From the NCBI GenBank assembly GCA_021300575.1, contig JAJTDM010000033.1:49601-113600 (forward strand): 64,000 nucleotides of DNA, given 5' to 3'. The notes under the pieces are model-generated. The model ran no database searches and was not told where the DNA came from. It saw only the letters and a list, made by a program, of their open reading frames with translations. Numbering within the stretch: position 1 is the stretch's first letter; the number at the start of each line of letters is the position of its first letter. This stretch comes from Rubrivivax sp. (lineage in GTDB: Bacteria > Pseudomonadota > Gammaproteobacteria > Burkholderiales > Burkholderiaceae_C). Below, in pieces: positions 40,118 to 50,359 of the stretch. Position numbers and translations under genes: made by a program.

Positions 40118-41386
40118 TCAAGCGCTTGCCTTGGCTTGCTCTTTGTAAACCAGCAGGGGTTTGCCCCCTTCTTCAATGGTGTGGTCATCCACCACCACCT
40201 TGGCCACCCCGTCCAGGTGCGGCAACTCGAACATCGTGTCGATCAGGGCGTGCTCGACGATGGACCTCAAACCTCGGGCGCCGGTCTTGCGAGCCAATGC
40301 CTTGCGCGCCACAGCGGCGAGGCCTGAAGGCCTGACTTCCAGTTCCACGCCGTCCATGCCGAAAAGCTTCTGGTACTGCTTGAGCAAGGCGTTCTTGGGT
40401 TCGGTCAGGATCTGGACCAGCGCATCTTCAGTCAATTCACCCAGCGTGGCCACCACAGGCAGGCGTCCCACGAGTTCGGGAATCAATCCAAACTTGATCA
40501 GGTCCTCAGGCTCGACAGACTGAAAAGTCTCCGAGACGCGCTTCTCTGACTTGCTGTGCACGGTGGCAGCAAAACCGATGCCGGAGCGCTCGGTACGGTT
40601 CTGGATCACCTTTTCCAGCCCATCAAATGCGCCGCCGCAAATGAACAGGATGTTGGTGGTGTCGATCTGCAGGAAATCCTGGTTCGGGTGTTTGCGTCCA
40701 CCTTGAGGGGGCACGCTGGCCATGGTGCCCTCCACCAGCTTGAGCAGGGCCTGTTGCACCCCCTCACCCGAAACATCGCGCGTGATGCTGGGGTTGTCGG
40801 CCTTGCGGCTGATCTTGTCGATCTCATCGATGTAGACGATGCCGCGCTGGGCCCGCTCGACGTCGTAGTTGCAGTTCTGCAGCAACTTCTGGATGATGTT
40901 TTCGACGTCCTCGCCAACGTAACCGGCTTCCGTCAGGGTGGTGGCATCCGCAATCACGAAGGGCACGTTCAGCAGTCGCGCCAGCGTCTGGGCAAGAAGC
41001 GTCTTGCCAGAGCCCGTCGGACCGATCAGCAGGATGTTGCTCTTGGCAAGCTCGACCTCGTCCTTGGAAGCACCCATGTGCTTCAGGCGCTTGTAGTGGT
41101 TGTACACCGCCACGGCAAGCGTCCGCTTGGCAGCTTCCTGCCCGATCACGTACTCATCAAGACTGGCCTTGATTTCGCTGGGAATTGGCAGATCAGATCG
41201 CCCGGCCTTGCCTGCCGGGCTCTCCGGCGGCGCCTCATCCCGAATGATGTCGTTGCAAAGCTCGATGCACTCATCACAGATGAACACCGAAGGGCCCGCA
41301 ATGAGTTTCTTGACCTCGTGCTGGCTCTTACCGCAGAAGGAGCAGTACAGAACCTTTTCGCCTGAGGCGCCTTTCTTTTCGGCCAT
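40118..41386 (-). CDS. clpX: ATP-dependent protease ATP-binding subunit ClpX
   Basis: The unfoldase that feeds tagged proteins into ClpP. The 422-residue protein has the N-terminal zinc-binding domain (Cys15, Cys18, Cys37, Cys40), Walker A GPTGSGKT (122-129), the pore loop GYVGEDV, Walker [11 protein letters not shown] and the IGF-type ClpP-docking region (SGIGF). It lies 113 bases downstream of clpP and upstream of lon. Confidence 0.98.
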   Translation of the reverse strand: MAEKKGASGEKVLYCSFCGKSQHEVKKLIAGPSVFICDECIELCNDIIRDEAPPESPAGKAGRSDLPIPSEIKASLDEYVIGQEAAKRTLAVAVYNHYKRLKHMGASKDEVELAKSNILLIGPTGSGKTLLAQTLARLLNVPFVIADATTLTEAGYVGEDVENIIQKLLQNCNYDVERAQRGIVYIDEIDKISRKADNPSITRDVSGEGVQQALLKLVEGTMASVPPQGGRKHPNQDFLQIDTTNILFICGGAFDGLEKVIQNRTERSGIGFAATVHSKSEKRVSETFQSVEPEDLIKFGLIPELVGRLPVVATLGELTEDALVQILTEPKNALLKQYQKLFGMDGVELEVRPSGLAAVARKALARKTGARGLRSIVEHALIDTMFELPHLDGVAKVVVDDHTIEEGGKPLLVYKEQAKASA

Positions 41387-41499
41387 GTGTGGTTGCGAGC
41401 TCAGGTCAGTGGTTGGGTTGCGGATGATGATAGTTCATACGACATCTTCACCCGGAATGCAGCGGGTCAAGCGTTGGAATTGAACCCCTAAAGCCCGCT

Positions 41500-42111
41500 T
41501 CAACCTGGACGCCGCTCCAACACCTGGTCGATCAGCCCGTACTCCTTGGCCTCGGCAGGAGACATGAAAAAATCCCGCTCCATGTCGGCAGTGATCTTTT
41601 CCAGGGACTGGCCCGTCCGCTCAGCGTAGATCCGGTTCAACTGCTCGCGGGTCTTCAGGATCTCACGCGCGTGAATCTCGATATCCGTGGCCTGACCTTG
41701 CGCACCCCCGGAAGGCTGGTGGATCATCACCTTCGAATTCGGCAAGGCGGCTCGCTTGCCCTTGGCGCCGGCCATGAGCAGGAAGGAACCCATGCTCGCT
41801 GCGATGCCCATGCAAAGCGTCGACACATCCGGCTTGATGAACTGCATGGTGTCGTAGATGGCCAAGCCTGCACTGACACTGCCGCCAGGCGAATTGATAT
41901 AGAGAAAAATGTCCTTGTCAGGGTTCTCGCTCTCCAGGAACAACATCTGCGCCACCACCAGGTTGGCGCTTTGGTCGTTCACAGGGCCGACGAGGAACAC
42001 GATGCGCTCCCGCAGCAATCGGCTGTAGATGTCGTAGGCGCGCTCACCCCGCCCCGACTGCTCGATGACGATGGGCACCATGCCCAGTGCGGTCGTCTCC
42101 AGTGCGCTCAT
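41500..42111 (-). CDS. clpP: ATP-dependent Clp protease proteolytic subunit ClpP
   Basis: The serine peptidase barrel of ClpXP and ClpAP. The 203-residue protein has the catalytic Ser106 ([11 protein letters not shown]), His131 (MIHQPSGG) and the C-terminal Asp in [10 protein letters not shown]. The ATG at 42111 is preferred over a TTG further upstream. It follows tig by 14 bases, so the pair is probably co-transcribed. Confidence 0.97.
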   Translation of the reverse strand: MSALETTALGMVPIVIEQSGRGERAYDIYSRLLRERIVFLVGPVNDQSANLVVAQMLFLESENPDKDIFLYINSPGGSVSAGLAIYDTMQFIKPDVSTLCMGIAASMGSFLLMAGAKGKRAALPNSKVMIHQPSGGAQGQATDIEIHAREILKTREQLNRIYAERTGQSLEKITADMERDFFMSPAEAKEYGLIDQVLERRPG

Positions 42112-42125
42112 GTTCGATCGTCCCT

Positions 42126-43436
42126 TCAAGCTGATGCCATCAATTCGTCGAACGGTACCACCTTGTCCACGACCTTGACCTGGCCGAGCACATGGTCGGT
42201 GACGTTGTTCTCGATCACGACGGCCTCGACTTCCGCCATGCGCTGACGATCGCTGAGGTAGTACCGCACCACCTCGGCAGGCCGCTCATAGCTCTGGCTC
42301 AACTCTTCGATGTGCTTCTGCAGTTGCTCGGGCTTGGCTTGAAGACCGCTGCTGCGCACCAACTCGGCCACCACCAGCCCCAGCCGCACCCTGCGCTCGG
42401 CTTGCGGCTTGAAGATGTCAGCAGGAATGGGCGCGGTGTCTGCGTCCTTGATGCCGCGCTGCTTGAGGTCGGCCCTTGCCGACTCGACCATGCGCTCGGT
42501 CTCGCTGTCGACGAGGGACTTGGGAACGTCGAGTTCGGCCGACTTCACCAAGGCGTCCATCACCGCCGCCTTGTTCCTGGACATCAGGCGGAACTTGACT
42601 TCTCTATCCAAGTTCTTGCGTACATCGCTGCGCAGGGCTTCGACGGTGCCTTCCTTGATGCCCAGCGCCTTGGCAAACGCGTCATCCACTTCGGGCAGGT
42701 GCGCAGCCTCGATCTTCTTCATGGTGACCAGGAAGTCAGCCTCCTTCCCAGCCACGTCCTGACCCTGGTAGTCAGCAGGAAACTGCAAGGGGAAGGTCTT
42801 GCTCTCACCCACTCGCATACCGCGTACGGCCAGATCGAATTGCTCCAGCATCTGGCCTTCGCCGATGATGAACTGGAAGGCCTCAGCCTTGCCGCCGGCG
42901 AAGGGCTCTCCGTCGATCTTGCCTTCGAAATCGATCGTGACACGATCCGCTTCGGCGGCACCTTCCGATGCCGGCCGCTGGGCAAAGGTGCGGCGCTGCT
43001 TGCGCAGGATATCGATGGTGCGGTCTACCGCAGCCTCGGTCACCTCGGTGGAGATGCGCTCGACCTCCAAGGGCGAGAGGTCACCCAGGCGAACCTCCGG
43101 GTACACCTCAAACGTGGCGTCGAAACCCAGGTGCCCTTCTGGAGCTTCGTCCTTCTGGGCGATTCGCGGGGCACCCGCCACCCGCAATTTCGCCTCGGTG
43201 GCGGCGTCCGAAAAGGCCTTGCCGACCTTGTCGTTGACAACTTCATATTGCACCGAGTAACCGTACCGCTGCGCCACAACCGACATCGGCACCTTGCCTG
43301 GTCTGAATCCATCGGCCTTTACCGTGCGTGACAGGCGCTTCAGCCTGCTGTCGACTTCCAAGCCTATCTCCTGGACTGAGAGGTTCAGGGTGATGCGACG
43401 TTCGAGCTTCTCAAGGGTTTCGACGGTGACGGTCAT
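42126..43436 (-). CDS. tig: Trigger factor (ribosome-associated chaperone)
   Basis: This chaperone binds at the ribosome exit tunnel and folds nascent chains. The 436-residue protein starts with the ribosome-binding tail ([17 protein letters not shown] signature), has a central FKBP-type prolyl isomerase domain (about residues 155-240) and a helical C-terminal chaperone domain. The order tRNA-Leu, tig, clpP, clpX, lon is a compact proteostasis cluster. Confidence 0.97.
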   Translation of the reverse strand: MTVTVETLEKLERRITLNLSVQEIGLEVDSRLKRLSRTVKADGFRPGKVPMSVVAQRYGYSVQYEVVNDKVGKAFSDAATEAKLRVAGAPRIAQKDEAPEGHLGFDATFEVYPEVRLGDLSPLEVERISTEVTEAAVDRTIDILRKQRRTFAQRPASEGAAEADRVTIDFEGKIDGEPFAGGKAEAFQFIIGEGQMLEQFDLAVRGMRVGESKTFPLQFPADYQGQDVAGKEADFLVTMKKIEAAHLPEVDDAFAKALGIKEGTVEALRSDVRKNLDREVKFRLMSRNKAAVMDALVKSAELDVPKSLVDSETERMVESARADLKQRGIKDADTAPIPADIFKPQAERRVRLGLVVAELVRSSGLQAKPEQLQKHIEELSQSYERPAEVVRYYLSDRQRMAEVEAVVIENNVTDHVLGQVKVVDKVVPFDELMASA

Positions 43437-43471
43437 GGGGGAACTCTGTTCAGTGGACGGAAGGTTGGAAG

Positions 43472-43558
43472 TGGTGCGCGGGGTCGGACTCGAACCGACA
43501 CGGGGTCTCCCCCGTCAGGACCTAAACCTGGTGCGTCTACCAATTTCGCCACCCGCGC
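43472..43558 (-). tRNA. leuW: tRNA-Leu (anticodon UAG)
   Basis: A class II tRNA with a long variable arm on the minus strand. The acceptor is GCGCGGG, the anticodon loop TTTAGGT gives UAG (reads CUA and CUG codons) and CCA is encoded (43472-43474). The outermost anticodon-stem pair is a C-A mismatch. It lies 35 bases upstream of tig, possibly sharing its transcript. Confidence 0.95.
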
Positions 43559-43723
43559 ATGTCCGGAAGGCACGGCACCCCTTCTGAACGGGTACCGAAT
43601 GGTGATCGCAAAGCGCACGATTTTAGCCTGTGGCCGGAAGGGAGACCGCAGGACACAGACCGCCCACCATGGCCGAGGCGCCGCCTGACGGATCGATCAT
43701 CCGACACGGCGACAATCCGGCTC

Positions 43724-44575
43724 GTGGCGGTCCAGCATTACGAGAACTTCCCGGTAGCTTCATGGCTGTGCCCGCCAGCCATGCGTGAGGCTGTTGTCGC
43801 GATCTATCACTTTGCACGGACGGCAGATGACATCGCAGATGAGGGCGACCTGGCGAGGGAGCAACGCCTTTGCGAACTGAAAGCCTATCGGCTCGCGCTT
43901 GAAGACACCCTGCAAGGGCGCAGCCGCGATCCAGATGCGCCGTGGTCTCGCATCTTCAGTCTGCTGGCAAGCGCGCATGCCAGGCACCACCTGCCACCGG
44001 CCCCCCTGCATGACCTGCTGGACGCCTTTGAACAAGATGTGCGTAACCCCGCCTACGCCAGCCGTGATGAATTGCTGGACTACTGTCGCAGATCAGCCAA
44101 CCCGATTGGCAGGCTGTTGCTTCATCTGCACGGCGTGAACCGCGAGGCGCTGTTCACCATGTCCGACAGAATCTGCACAGCCCTGCAGTTGATCAATTTC
44201 TGGCAAGACCTGAGCATCGACCTCCCCAGGGCCAGGGTATACATCCCTCAACAGGATGCGGCGGCCCACGGTTTGCACTGGCCGCCTGGCTCAGGAAACC
44301 TGCCATGCACTCCAGGTGAGCGCGCCCTCGTGGCGGATCTGTGCGATTGGGCCAGCGCCACCATGCACGAAGGCGCGAGGCTGCCGCTGGAGATCGGTGG
44401 CCGCCTGGGCCTGGAACTTCGCCTCGTGGTGCAGGGTGGGCTGCGCGTTCTGGAGAGAATACGGCGCATGGACTACCAGACCTTTCGCCAACGTCCGGTG
44501 CTCGGCGCAGCTGATATGCCCGCCCTGGTCTGGCGAGCCTTGTGGATGCGCCCCGCCATCGGACCCGCACAATGA
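43724..44575 (+). CDS. hpnC: Squalene synthase HpnC (presqualene/hydroxysqualene pathway)
   Basis: In the bacterial three-enzyme squalene pathway, HpnD makes presqualene diphosphate, HpnC converts it to hydroxysqualene, and HpnE reduces that to squalene. This 283-residue trans-isoprenyl synthase has the aspartate motif ARTADDIADEGD and the second motif NFWQDLSIDLPRARVYIP. I chose the GTG at 43724, which gives the family N-terminus VQHYENFPVASWLCPP; no Shine-Dalgarno is clear, and GACAAT (43711-43716) lies seven bases upstream. hpnD overlaps its stop. Confidence 0.92.
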   Translation: MAVQHYENFPVASWLCPPAMREAVVAIYHFARTADDIADEGDLAREQRLCELKAYRLALEDTLQGRSRDPDAPWSRIFSLLASAHARHHLPPAPLHDLLDAFEQDVRNPAYASRDELLDYCRRSANPIGRLLLHLHGVNREALFTMSDRICTALQLINFWQDLSIDLPRARVYIPQQDAAAHGLHWPPGSGNLPCTPGERALVADLCDWASATMHEGARLPLEIGGRLGLELRLVVQGGLRVLERIRRMDYQTFRQRPVLGAADMPALVWRALWMRPAIGPAQ

Positions 44576-45420
44576 CGCCCGAGCAGTACGTCCAGCAGAA
44601 AGCCGCGCGCAGCGGATCCAGTTTCTATTACGCGTTTCTTTTCCTGCCGCCCCGCAGGCGACTGGCCATCACGGCTTTCTATGCGTTTTGCCGCGAAGTG
44701 GATGATGTCGTGGACGAAGCCACGGAGTTGTCCGTGGCGGGCGCCAAGCTGGCCTGGTGGCAGCAAGAGGTTGCTGTAGCCTTTGGCGGCGCACCCTCGC
44801 ACCCGGTCATGCGGGCCCTCATGCCCATGACGAAGGAGTTCGGCATCGAGCAGGCGCATCTGGAAGCGGTCATCAGGGGCTGCCGGGTCGATCTGGAGCA
44901 GAACCGGTTCATCGACTTCCCTGCTTTGTCAGGGTATTGCCATCTGGTGGCCGGCGTGGTCGGTGAAGTCGCCTGCAACATTTTCGGACGTCAATTGCCG
45001 CAAACCGTCGACTATGCCCATCGACTGGGACTGGCGATGCAACTGACCAACATCATCCGTGACGTGGGGGACGATGCCAGGCGAGGCAGGATCTATCTGC
45101 CCATCAGCGAACTGCAGCAGTTTGGCGTCAAAGCACATGAACTTCTTGCGCGTCAGCGACCCTGGGGCTACAGCGACCGCTTCACAGCGCTGATGTCGTT
45201 TCAGGCCCAGCGTGCCCATCGACTGTTCGACGAAGCCTTCGCGCTGCTTCCAGCCGAAGACCGGTCCCGACAGCGGCCTGGACTGATGATGGCCAACATC
45301 TACCGCAACCTGTTGCGCGAGATCGAAGCGCAAGGATTCCAGGTGCTGCACCAGCGCACTTCGCTCACCCCTCTGCGAAAGCTCTGGATCGCAGCCAAAA
45401 CCCAATGGCGTGGGTCCTGA
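44572..45420 (+). CDS. hpnD: Presqualene diphosphate synthase HpnD
   Basis: It condenses two farnesyl diphosphates to presqualene diphosphate, the first committed step to squalene and hopanoids. The 282-residue protein has YAFCREVDDVVDE and the second aspartate-rich motif LTNIIRDVGDDARRGRIYLP. Its ATG overlaps the hpnC stop (ATGA), showing translational coupling. Confidence 0.95.
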   Translation: MTPEQYVQQKAARSGSSFYYAFLFLPPRRRLAITAFYAFCREVDDVVDEATELSVAGAKLAWWQQEVAVAFGGAPSHPVMRALMPMTKEFGIEQAHLEAVIRGCRVDLEQNRFIDFPALSGYCHLVAGVVGEVACNIFGRQLPQTVDYAHRLGLAMQLTNIIRDVGDDARRGRIYLPISELQQFGVKAHELLARQRPWGYSDRFTALMSFQAQRAHRLFDEAFALLPAEDRSRQRPGLMMANIYRNLLREIEAQGFQVLHQRTSLTPLRKLWIAAKTQWRGS

Positions 45421-45448
45421 AGACCGCAACGCGAAGACCGCGTCGGGC

Positions 45449-46579
45449 ATGAAGATTGCCATCGTCGGGGCTGGATGGGCAGGTCTGGCGGCCGCGGTCA
45501 AGGCCGTGCAACGCAGACACGAGGTCACACTGTTCGAGATGGCTTCGACCTTGGGAGGTCGCGCCAAGACAGTGCAGACGCATGGACAGCGCCGCGACAA
45601 CGGCCAGCATATTCTGATCGGCGCTTACCACCACACCCTGGACCTCATGCGGGAACTGGGCGTAGACATTCCGCAGGCACTGCACCGCATTCCCCTGTGC
45701 CTGATAGACCCCAACGGCAGCGGCCTGGCGCTGACCACCACGTCCTCTCCAACAGCTTTCGCCATGGCGGTCCTTCACCACGACGCATGGAAATGGTCTT
45801 CACGCCTTGCGCTGCTTCGCGAAAGCGTGCGTTGGGCATTGAGCGGCTTCAAATGTTCGGAGGACCTCAGCGTCGAGGCCTTGACGCGAGGCTTGCCGCA
45901 AGAGGTCCGCCAGGGGCTGGTGGATCCCCTGTGTGTGGCAGCCTTGAACACCCCGCCCGCCAGGGCGAGCGCGCGGGTGTTCCTTCGGGTACTGAGGGAT
46001 GCGCTGTTGACCGGCCGGGGCAGCGCCGACCTGCTGCTGCCAAGCCGTCCCCTGGGGGACTTGCTTCCGCTGCCGGCGCTTGACTGGCTCCAGCGCCACG
46101 GGGCCGAGGTGAAACTTCGGCAACGTGTAGCCTCGCTGGAGAGAAGCGGCGCAGGCTGGCAGCTGTGCGGCGGCCACTTTGACGGCGTGATCCTCGCGTG
46201 TTCAGCCAAAGAGGCGGCCCGCTTGGCACAGGATCATGATCCTGACTGGTACCGCCTGGCGTCACAAATCCCTCATGAATCCATCACGACGATCTACCTG
46301 CGTTGCGTTGGCGCCCGGCTGAAGGCTCCCATGACATTTCTTCCCAGGGGCCCGGCGCAGTTCGCCTTCGATCTGCAGGCGATGGGCCACGCAAGCGGCG
46401 GCTTTGCTTTCGTGATCAGTGCCGCCGATGAGTTCAGCAGGGCGGCGGGGGACTACATCGAGGGCCCCTACCCTGCCACCTTGGAAGGTGCTGTCAGATC
46501 CGGACAGTTCGCCGTTGAAGGGCTGGTCGGAAACATTTCCGCCATGCAAAATACAATTCCGAATCGTGGAAACTCATGA
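45449..46579 (+). CDS. hpnE: Hydroxysqualene dehydroxylase HpnE, internally shortened
   Basis: An FAD amine-oxidase-like enzyme that turns hydroxysqualene into squalene. The dinucleotide fold GAGWAGLAAAVKA is at the N-terminus and the C-terminal FAD motif AGDYIEGPYPATLEGAVRSG is present. At 376 residues it is shorter than the usual 420-450. The sequence goes directly from FAFVISAADEF to AGDYIEGPYP, whereas homologues I know have about 60 residues between, including a KRATFACTPG segment. The missing part makes activity doubtful even though the frame stays open. It is coupled to hpnCD upstream and to an IclR gene downstream. Confidence 0.85.
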   Translation: MKIAIVGAGWAGLAAAVKAVQRRHEVTLFEMASTLGGRAKTVQTHGQRRDNGQHILIGAYHHTLDLMRELGVDIPQALHRIPLCLIDPNGSGLALTTTSSPTAFAMAVLHHDAWKWSSRLALLRESVRWALSGFKCSEDLSVEALTRGLPQEVRQGLVDPLCVAALNTPPARASARVFLRVLRDALLTGRGSADLLLPSRPLGDLLPLPALDWLQRHGAEVKLRQRVASLERSGAGWQLCGGHFDGVILACSAKEAARLAQDHDPDWYRLASQIPHESITTIYLRCVGARLKAPMTFLPRGPAQFAFDLQAMGHASGGFAFVISAADEFSRAAGDYIEGPYPATLEGAVRSGQFAVEGLVGNISAMQNTIPNRGNS

Positions 46580-47346
46580 GCAAGTCGGATCCCCCAACCC
46601 CCGCCATTCAGGTCTTGGAGCGCACCTTTGCGCTGCTCGACGTCCTCGCATCTCACCAGGATCCGGTGTCGCTGAAAGAGATCAGCGAACGCACAGGCCT
46701 GCACCCGTCCACAGCACACCGCATCCTGAACGATCTGACAATTGGCCGATTGGTGGACAGACCAGAAGCGGGCAGCTACCGCCTGGGAATGCGTCTGCTG
46801 GAGCTGGGAAACCTTGTCAAGGCCAGACTCGACGTGAGGGACGCGGCCTTGGGTCCCATGCGGGAACTGCACCGTCTGACCCACCAGCCGGTCAACCTCT
46901 CCATGCGCCAGGGCGATGAAATCGTCTACATCGAACGCACGTTCAGCGAACGGTCGGGCATGCAGGTCGTCCGGGCCATTGGCGGGCGCGCTCCTTTGCA
47001 CCTCACCTCTGTGGGCAAACTGTTTCTGGCGCACGATGACCCTCAGCGGGTTCGCGCCTACATCACCCGCACGGGTCTGATGGGCCACACACGCAACAGC
47101 ATCACCGAACCGGCGCGGCTGGAGCGAGAACTCGCGGCAGTCAGGGCCCTGGGCTACGCCCGTGATGACGAGGAACTGGAACTCGGCGTGCGCTGCATGG
47201 CAGCAGGGATCCATGACGACCAAGGCAAACTGATTGCCGGGTTGTCGATCTCCTCACCTAGCGATCGACTGGAGGAATCCTGGCTGGAACGCCTGCGTGC
47301 TACGGCCACGGAGATTTCGGCGGCGCTGGGGCACCACAACCGCTGA
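46576..47346 (+). CDS. IclR family transcriptional regulator
   Basis: A 256-residue regulator with an N-terminal winged helix-turn-helix (about residues 10-70; LKEISERTGLHPSTAHRILNDL) and a C-terminal IclR effector domain (GRAPLHLTSVGKLFLA, ELELGVRCMAAGIHDDQGKLIAGLSIS). IclR proteins bind small organic acids or aromatic metabolites; the ligand here is unknown. The ATG overlaps the hpnE stop by ATGA, so it is co-translated with the squalene genes, although whether it regulates them is not shown. Confidence 0.93.
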   Translation: MSKSDPPTPAIQVLERTFALLDVLASHQDPVSLKEISERTGLHPSTAHRILNDLTIGRLVDRPEAGSYRLGMRLLELGNLVKARLDVRDAALGPMRELHRLTHQPVNLSMRQGDEIVYIERTFSERSGMQVVRAIGGRAPLHLTSVGKLFLAHDDPQRVRAYITRTGLMGHTRNSITEPARLERELAAVRALGYARDDEELELGVRCMAAGIHDDQGKLIAGLSISSPSDRLEESWLERLRATATEISAALGHHNR

Positions 47347-47357
47347 AGCAGGGACGC

Positions 47358-48545
47358 TCAGCCTCCTGAAGCAGGCGCCGTGGCAGCCTGGGCGGCCGGC
47401 ACGGAATGTGTGATCCAGTTGCGCAGGCGCTCAGCATCGCCAATGCGAGAGTAGCGGCCTGCCGAATCCAGCAGCACCATGATGAGTTTGCGCCCCGCAA
47501 GCTGGGCCTGCATCACCACGCAACGACCAGCCTCAGAGATATAGCCCGTCTTCTGCAGACCGATCTCCCACGAAGGGTTGCGTATCAACCCGTTGGTGTT
47601 GCGAAACTGCAGGGACCGGCTGCCGACGTTGACACTCGCGTCTGCCGTGGTGGACAACTCGCGGATCAGTTGATGCTCGGAAGCCGCACGCACCAAGACA
47701 GACAGGTCATGGGCACTGGACTGATTTGCACTCGACAGACCGGTGGGCTCCGCATAGCGCGTGTTGGTCATGCCCAGGCTGCGAGCCTTGCGGTTCATGG
47801 CGTCCACGAAGTCCTTCAGGCCCCCCGGGTAGTGACGTCCCAACGCGTTGGCAGCCCGGTTCTCCGAAGCCATCAAGGCCAGATGCAGCATGTCCCCGCG
47901 TGACAGGGACGACCCCACCCGCAAGCGCGAGCCGCTGCCTTTTTCGGTGTCCACGTCGTCCTGCGTGATCGACAGTTGCTCGTCAAGCGACTGACCAGCC
48001 TCCAGTACCACCATGGCCGTCATGAGCTTGGTGATGGAAGCGATGGGCAACACGGCATCTGGGTTCTTGCTGAAGAGCACCTGCTGGGTATCTTGATCGA
48101 TCACCAGAGCCACACTGGACCTCAGATCCAAGGGGTCAGCCGTGTCATGCAGCCCCGCACGCTGCCCAAACGACGTTCGCGCAGGCCCGCTGCTGGTCCG
48201 CGTGACGGACTGTGCGTTCACAACACCGCCAGAAGACTTCGGACGGCGCACGGCGGCGCCGACGGACGCTTTCTTCCTCAAGCCATGCTTCTGGGCCGTG
48301 CGCTGCGAACGAGCATCGGTGCGTGCCTTCAGGCCTCGGGCCGCCTTGGCCCCCTTCGCTCCTTGGGTCTTGGCGGTTGCAGGGCGTGAACTGCCCTGTG
48401 CTGAAGGCGAGCCTATCTGCGCCTTCTCGGTCTTCTGCGCGTTAACTTGCGACTTGCCAGGAGAAGTGGACTGCGCACCGGCCAACAAGGCCCAGCCGAC
48501 CCCTGCGAGCACCAGCACCCCCTTCAGCAACCGTACAACTCGCAT
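47358..48545 (-). CDS. pbpG: D-alanyl-D-alanine endopeptidase (PBP7-like, S11 family)
   Basis: A periplasmic peptidase acting on peptidoglycan cross-links. The 395-residue protein has an N-terminal signal segment (residues 1-25), then an unusual basic Ala/Lys/Arg/Ser-rich stretch (about 26-135), then the penicillin-binding fold with SxxK at Ser170-Lys173 (ASITKLM), SEN at 227-229 and KTG at 332-334. The ATG at 48545 has a strong GGAGGT. It converges with the IclR gene. Confidence 0.92.
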   Translation of the reverse strand: MRVVRLLKGVLVLAGVGWALLAGAQSTSPGKSQVNAQKTEKAQIGSPSAQGSSRPATAKTQGAKGAKAARGLKARTDARSQRTAQKHGLRKKASVGAAVRRPKSSGGVVNAQSVTRTSSGPARTSFGQRAGLHDTADPLDLRSSVALVIDQDTQQVLFSKNPDAVLPIASITKLMTAMVVLEAGQSLDEQLSITQDDVDTEKGSGSRLRVGSSLSRGDMLHLALMASENRAANALGRHYPGGLKDFVDAMNRKARSLGMTNTRYAEPTGLSSANQSSAHDLSVLVRAASEHQLIRELSTTADASVNVGSRSLQFRNTNGLIRNPSWEIGLQKTGYISEAGRCVVMQAQLAGRKLIMVLLDSAGRYSRIGDAERLRNWITHSVPAAQAATAPASGG

Positions 48546-48694
48546 TTCACCTCCGACCGGCATCTTCACCACCATGCGCGTCACCACGCGAGAGTGTAGG
48601 GGAAGGCTAAAGATTGGGCAATATCAAGCACTTGGAAAATGCTGCTCAACAGTCACCTGAGAAATTGCCACACTGCCGGACAGGCGGGAGACGC

Positions 48695-50236
48695 TCAACC
48701 CTGAGCAGCCACTCTCTCGGCCTTGCTTTGCAATTTGTTCAGAGCCGCAAGGTACGCCTTGGCCGAGGCCACCACGATGTCAGGGTCGGCACCCACACCG
48801 TTGACGACGCGGCCGCCCAACTGAAGGCGAACGGTCACCTCGCCCTGGGACTCGGTGCTGCCCGAGGTGATGGCGTTGACCGAATACAGCAACATCTCGG
48901 CACCGCTGGAAAGCTTCGACTCGATCGCCTTCAGGCTGGCATCCACCGGCCCATTGCCGTCACTCTCAGCCTTGAACTCATGCCCGCCTGCGGAGACCGT
49001 CACGCTGGCATGCGGGCGCTCGCCGGTTTCGGACCTCTGGGACAGCGAGAGCAGCCTGTAGTGTTCTTGCTCGACAGTCACGCTCTCGTCGCTGACAAGC
49101 GCAATGATGTCCTCATCAAAGATCTCGCTCTTGCGGTCTGCCAGATCCTTGAAGCGGGCGAAGGCGGCATTGATTTCCGCTTCGGATTCCAGTTCGATAC
49201 CCAACTCTTGGAGCCGCTGCTTGAAGGCGTTGCGCCCGGAAAGCTTTCCCAGCACGATGCGATTCGCACTCCAGCCCACATCCTCTGCGCGCATGATCTC
49301 GTAGGTGTCACGGGCCTTGAGCACCCCGTCCTGGTGAATGCCTGACGCGTGCGCAAACGCGTTCGCGCCTACCACCGCCTTGTTGGGCTGCACGACAAAA
49401 CCCGTGGTCTGCGCAACCAGGCGCGAAGCCGGCACGATCTGAGACACGTCGACGCCCACCTCGAGCCCGAAGTAATCACGGCGGGTACGAACCGCCATCA
49501 CCACTTCCTCCAGCGAGCAGTTGCCGGCGCGCTCCCCCAGCCCGTTGATGGTGCACTCCACCTGCCGGGCGCCGCCGATCATCACCCCGGCCAATGAGTT
49601 CGCGACAGCCATGCCCAAGTCATTGTGGCAATGGACGGACCACACCGCCTTGTCAGCATTGGGGATACGCTCTCGAAGATTCTTGATGAAGTTCCCGTAG
49701 AGCTCAGGTATGGCATAGCCTACCGTGTCGGGTATGTTGATGGTGGTGGCGCCTTCGGCGATCACGGCCTCAAGCACGCGGCACAGGAAATCCGGGTCCG
49801 AGCGGTACCCATCCTCGGGCGAAAACTCGACGTCACCGCACAGGTTGCGGGCAAACCGCACAGACAGCCGAGCCTGTTCCAAGACTTGCTCCCGGCTCAT
49901 GCGCAGCTTCTTCTCCATGTGGAGTTCACTGGTTGCGATGAAGGTATGAATGCGTGAAGAGGCCGCACTCTTCAGCGCCTCGGCTGCGCGGGCAATGTCG
50001 CGATCGTTGGCGCGAGCCAGCGAACACACCGTGCTGTCCTTGATGACGTCCGCGATGGCTTTCACGGCCTCGAAGTCACCGTTGCTGGAAGCGGCAAAGC
50101 CGGCCTCGATGACATCCACCCGAAGCCTTTCCAGTTGCCTGGCGATACGCAACTTTTCCTCCCGGGTCATGGACGCACCCGGCGACTGCTCACCGTCACG
50201 CAAAGTGGTATCGAAGATGAAGAGCTTGTCGGTCAT
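48695..50236 (-). CDS. leuA: 2-isopropylmalate synthase
   Basis: The first committed enzyme of leucine synthesis, condensing acetyl-CoA with 2-oxoisovalerate. The 513-residue protein has the catalytic barrel ([32 protein letters not shown]) and the C-terminal regulatory domain that senses leucine. GGAG precedes the ATG. Upstream lies a leader peptide and attenuator-like terminator, so leucine-dependent transcription attenuation is likely in addition to feedback inhibition. It follows pssA after a gap of about 210 bases. Confidence 0.97.
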   Translation of the reverse strand: MTDKLFIFDTTLRDGEQSPGASMTREEKLRIARQLERLRVDVIEAGFAASSNGDFEAVKAIADVIKDSTVCSLARANDRDIARAAEALKSAASSRIHTFIATSELHMEKKLRMSREQVLEQARLSVRFARNLCGDVEFSPEDGYRSDPDFLCRVLEAVIAEGATTINIPDTVGYAIPELYGNFIKNLRERIPNADKAVWSVHCHNDLGMAVANSLAGVMIGGARQVECTINGLGERAGNCSLEEVVMAVRTRRDYFGLEVGVDVSQIVPASRLVAQTTGFVVQPNKAVVGANAFAHASGIHQDGVLKARDTYEIMRAEDVGWSANRIVLGKLSGRNAFKQRLQELGIELESEAEINAAFARFKDLADRKSEIFDEDIIALVSDESVTVEQEHYRLLSLSQRSETGERPHASVTVSAGGHEFKAESDGNGPVDASLKAIESKLSSGAEMLLYSVNAITSGSTESQGEVTVRLQLGGRVVNGVGADPDIVVASAKAYLAALNKLQSKAERVAAQG

Positions 50237-50290
50237 GAAAGATCTCCCGGGCGGGGTTGGAAATCAGTTGCGGAAGGAACGGGGGCTGAA

Positions 50291-50327
50291 AATGAAAACG
50301 GCCCGCTGCGCGAAGCTGGCGGGCCGT
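50291..50327 (-). terminator. Attenuator terminator upstream of leuA
   Basis: On the minus strand ACGGCCCGC (50319-50327) pairs with GCGGGCCGT (50298-50306), a 9-bp stem with a 12-base loop, followed by a T-rich TTTCATTTTC. It lies after the leader peptide and 60 bases before leuA. Confidence 0.8.
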
Positions 50328-50359
50328 CTATCCAAGGCAGTTGCGACGAACGTGGATGA

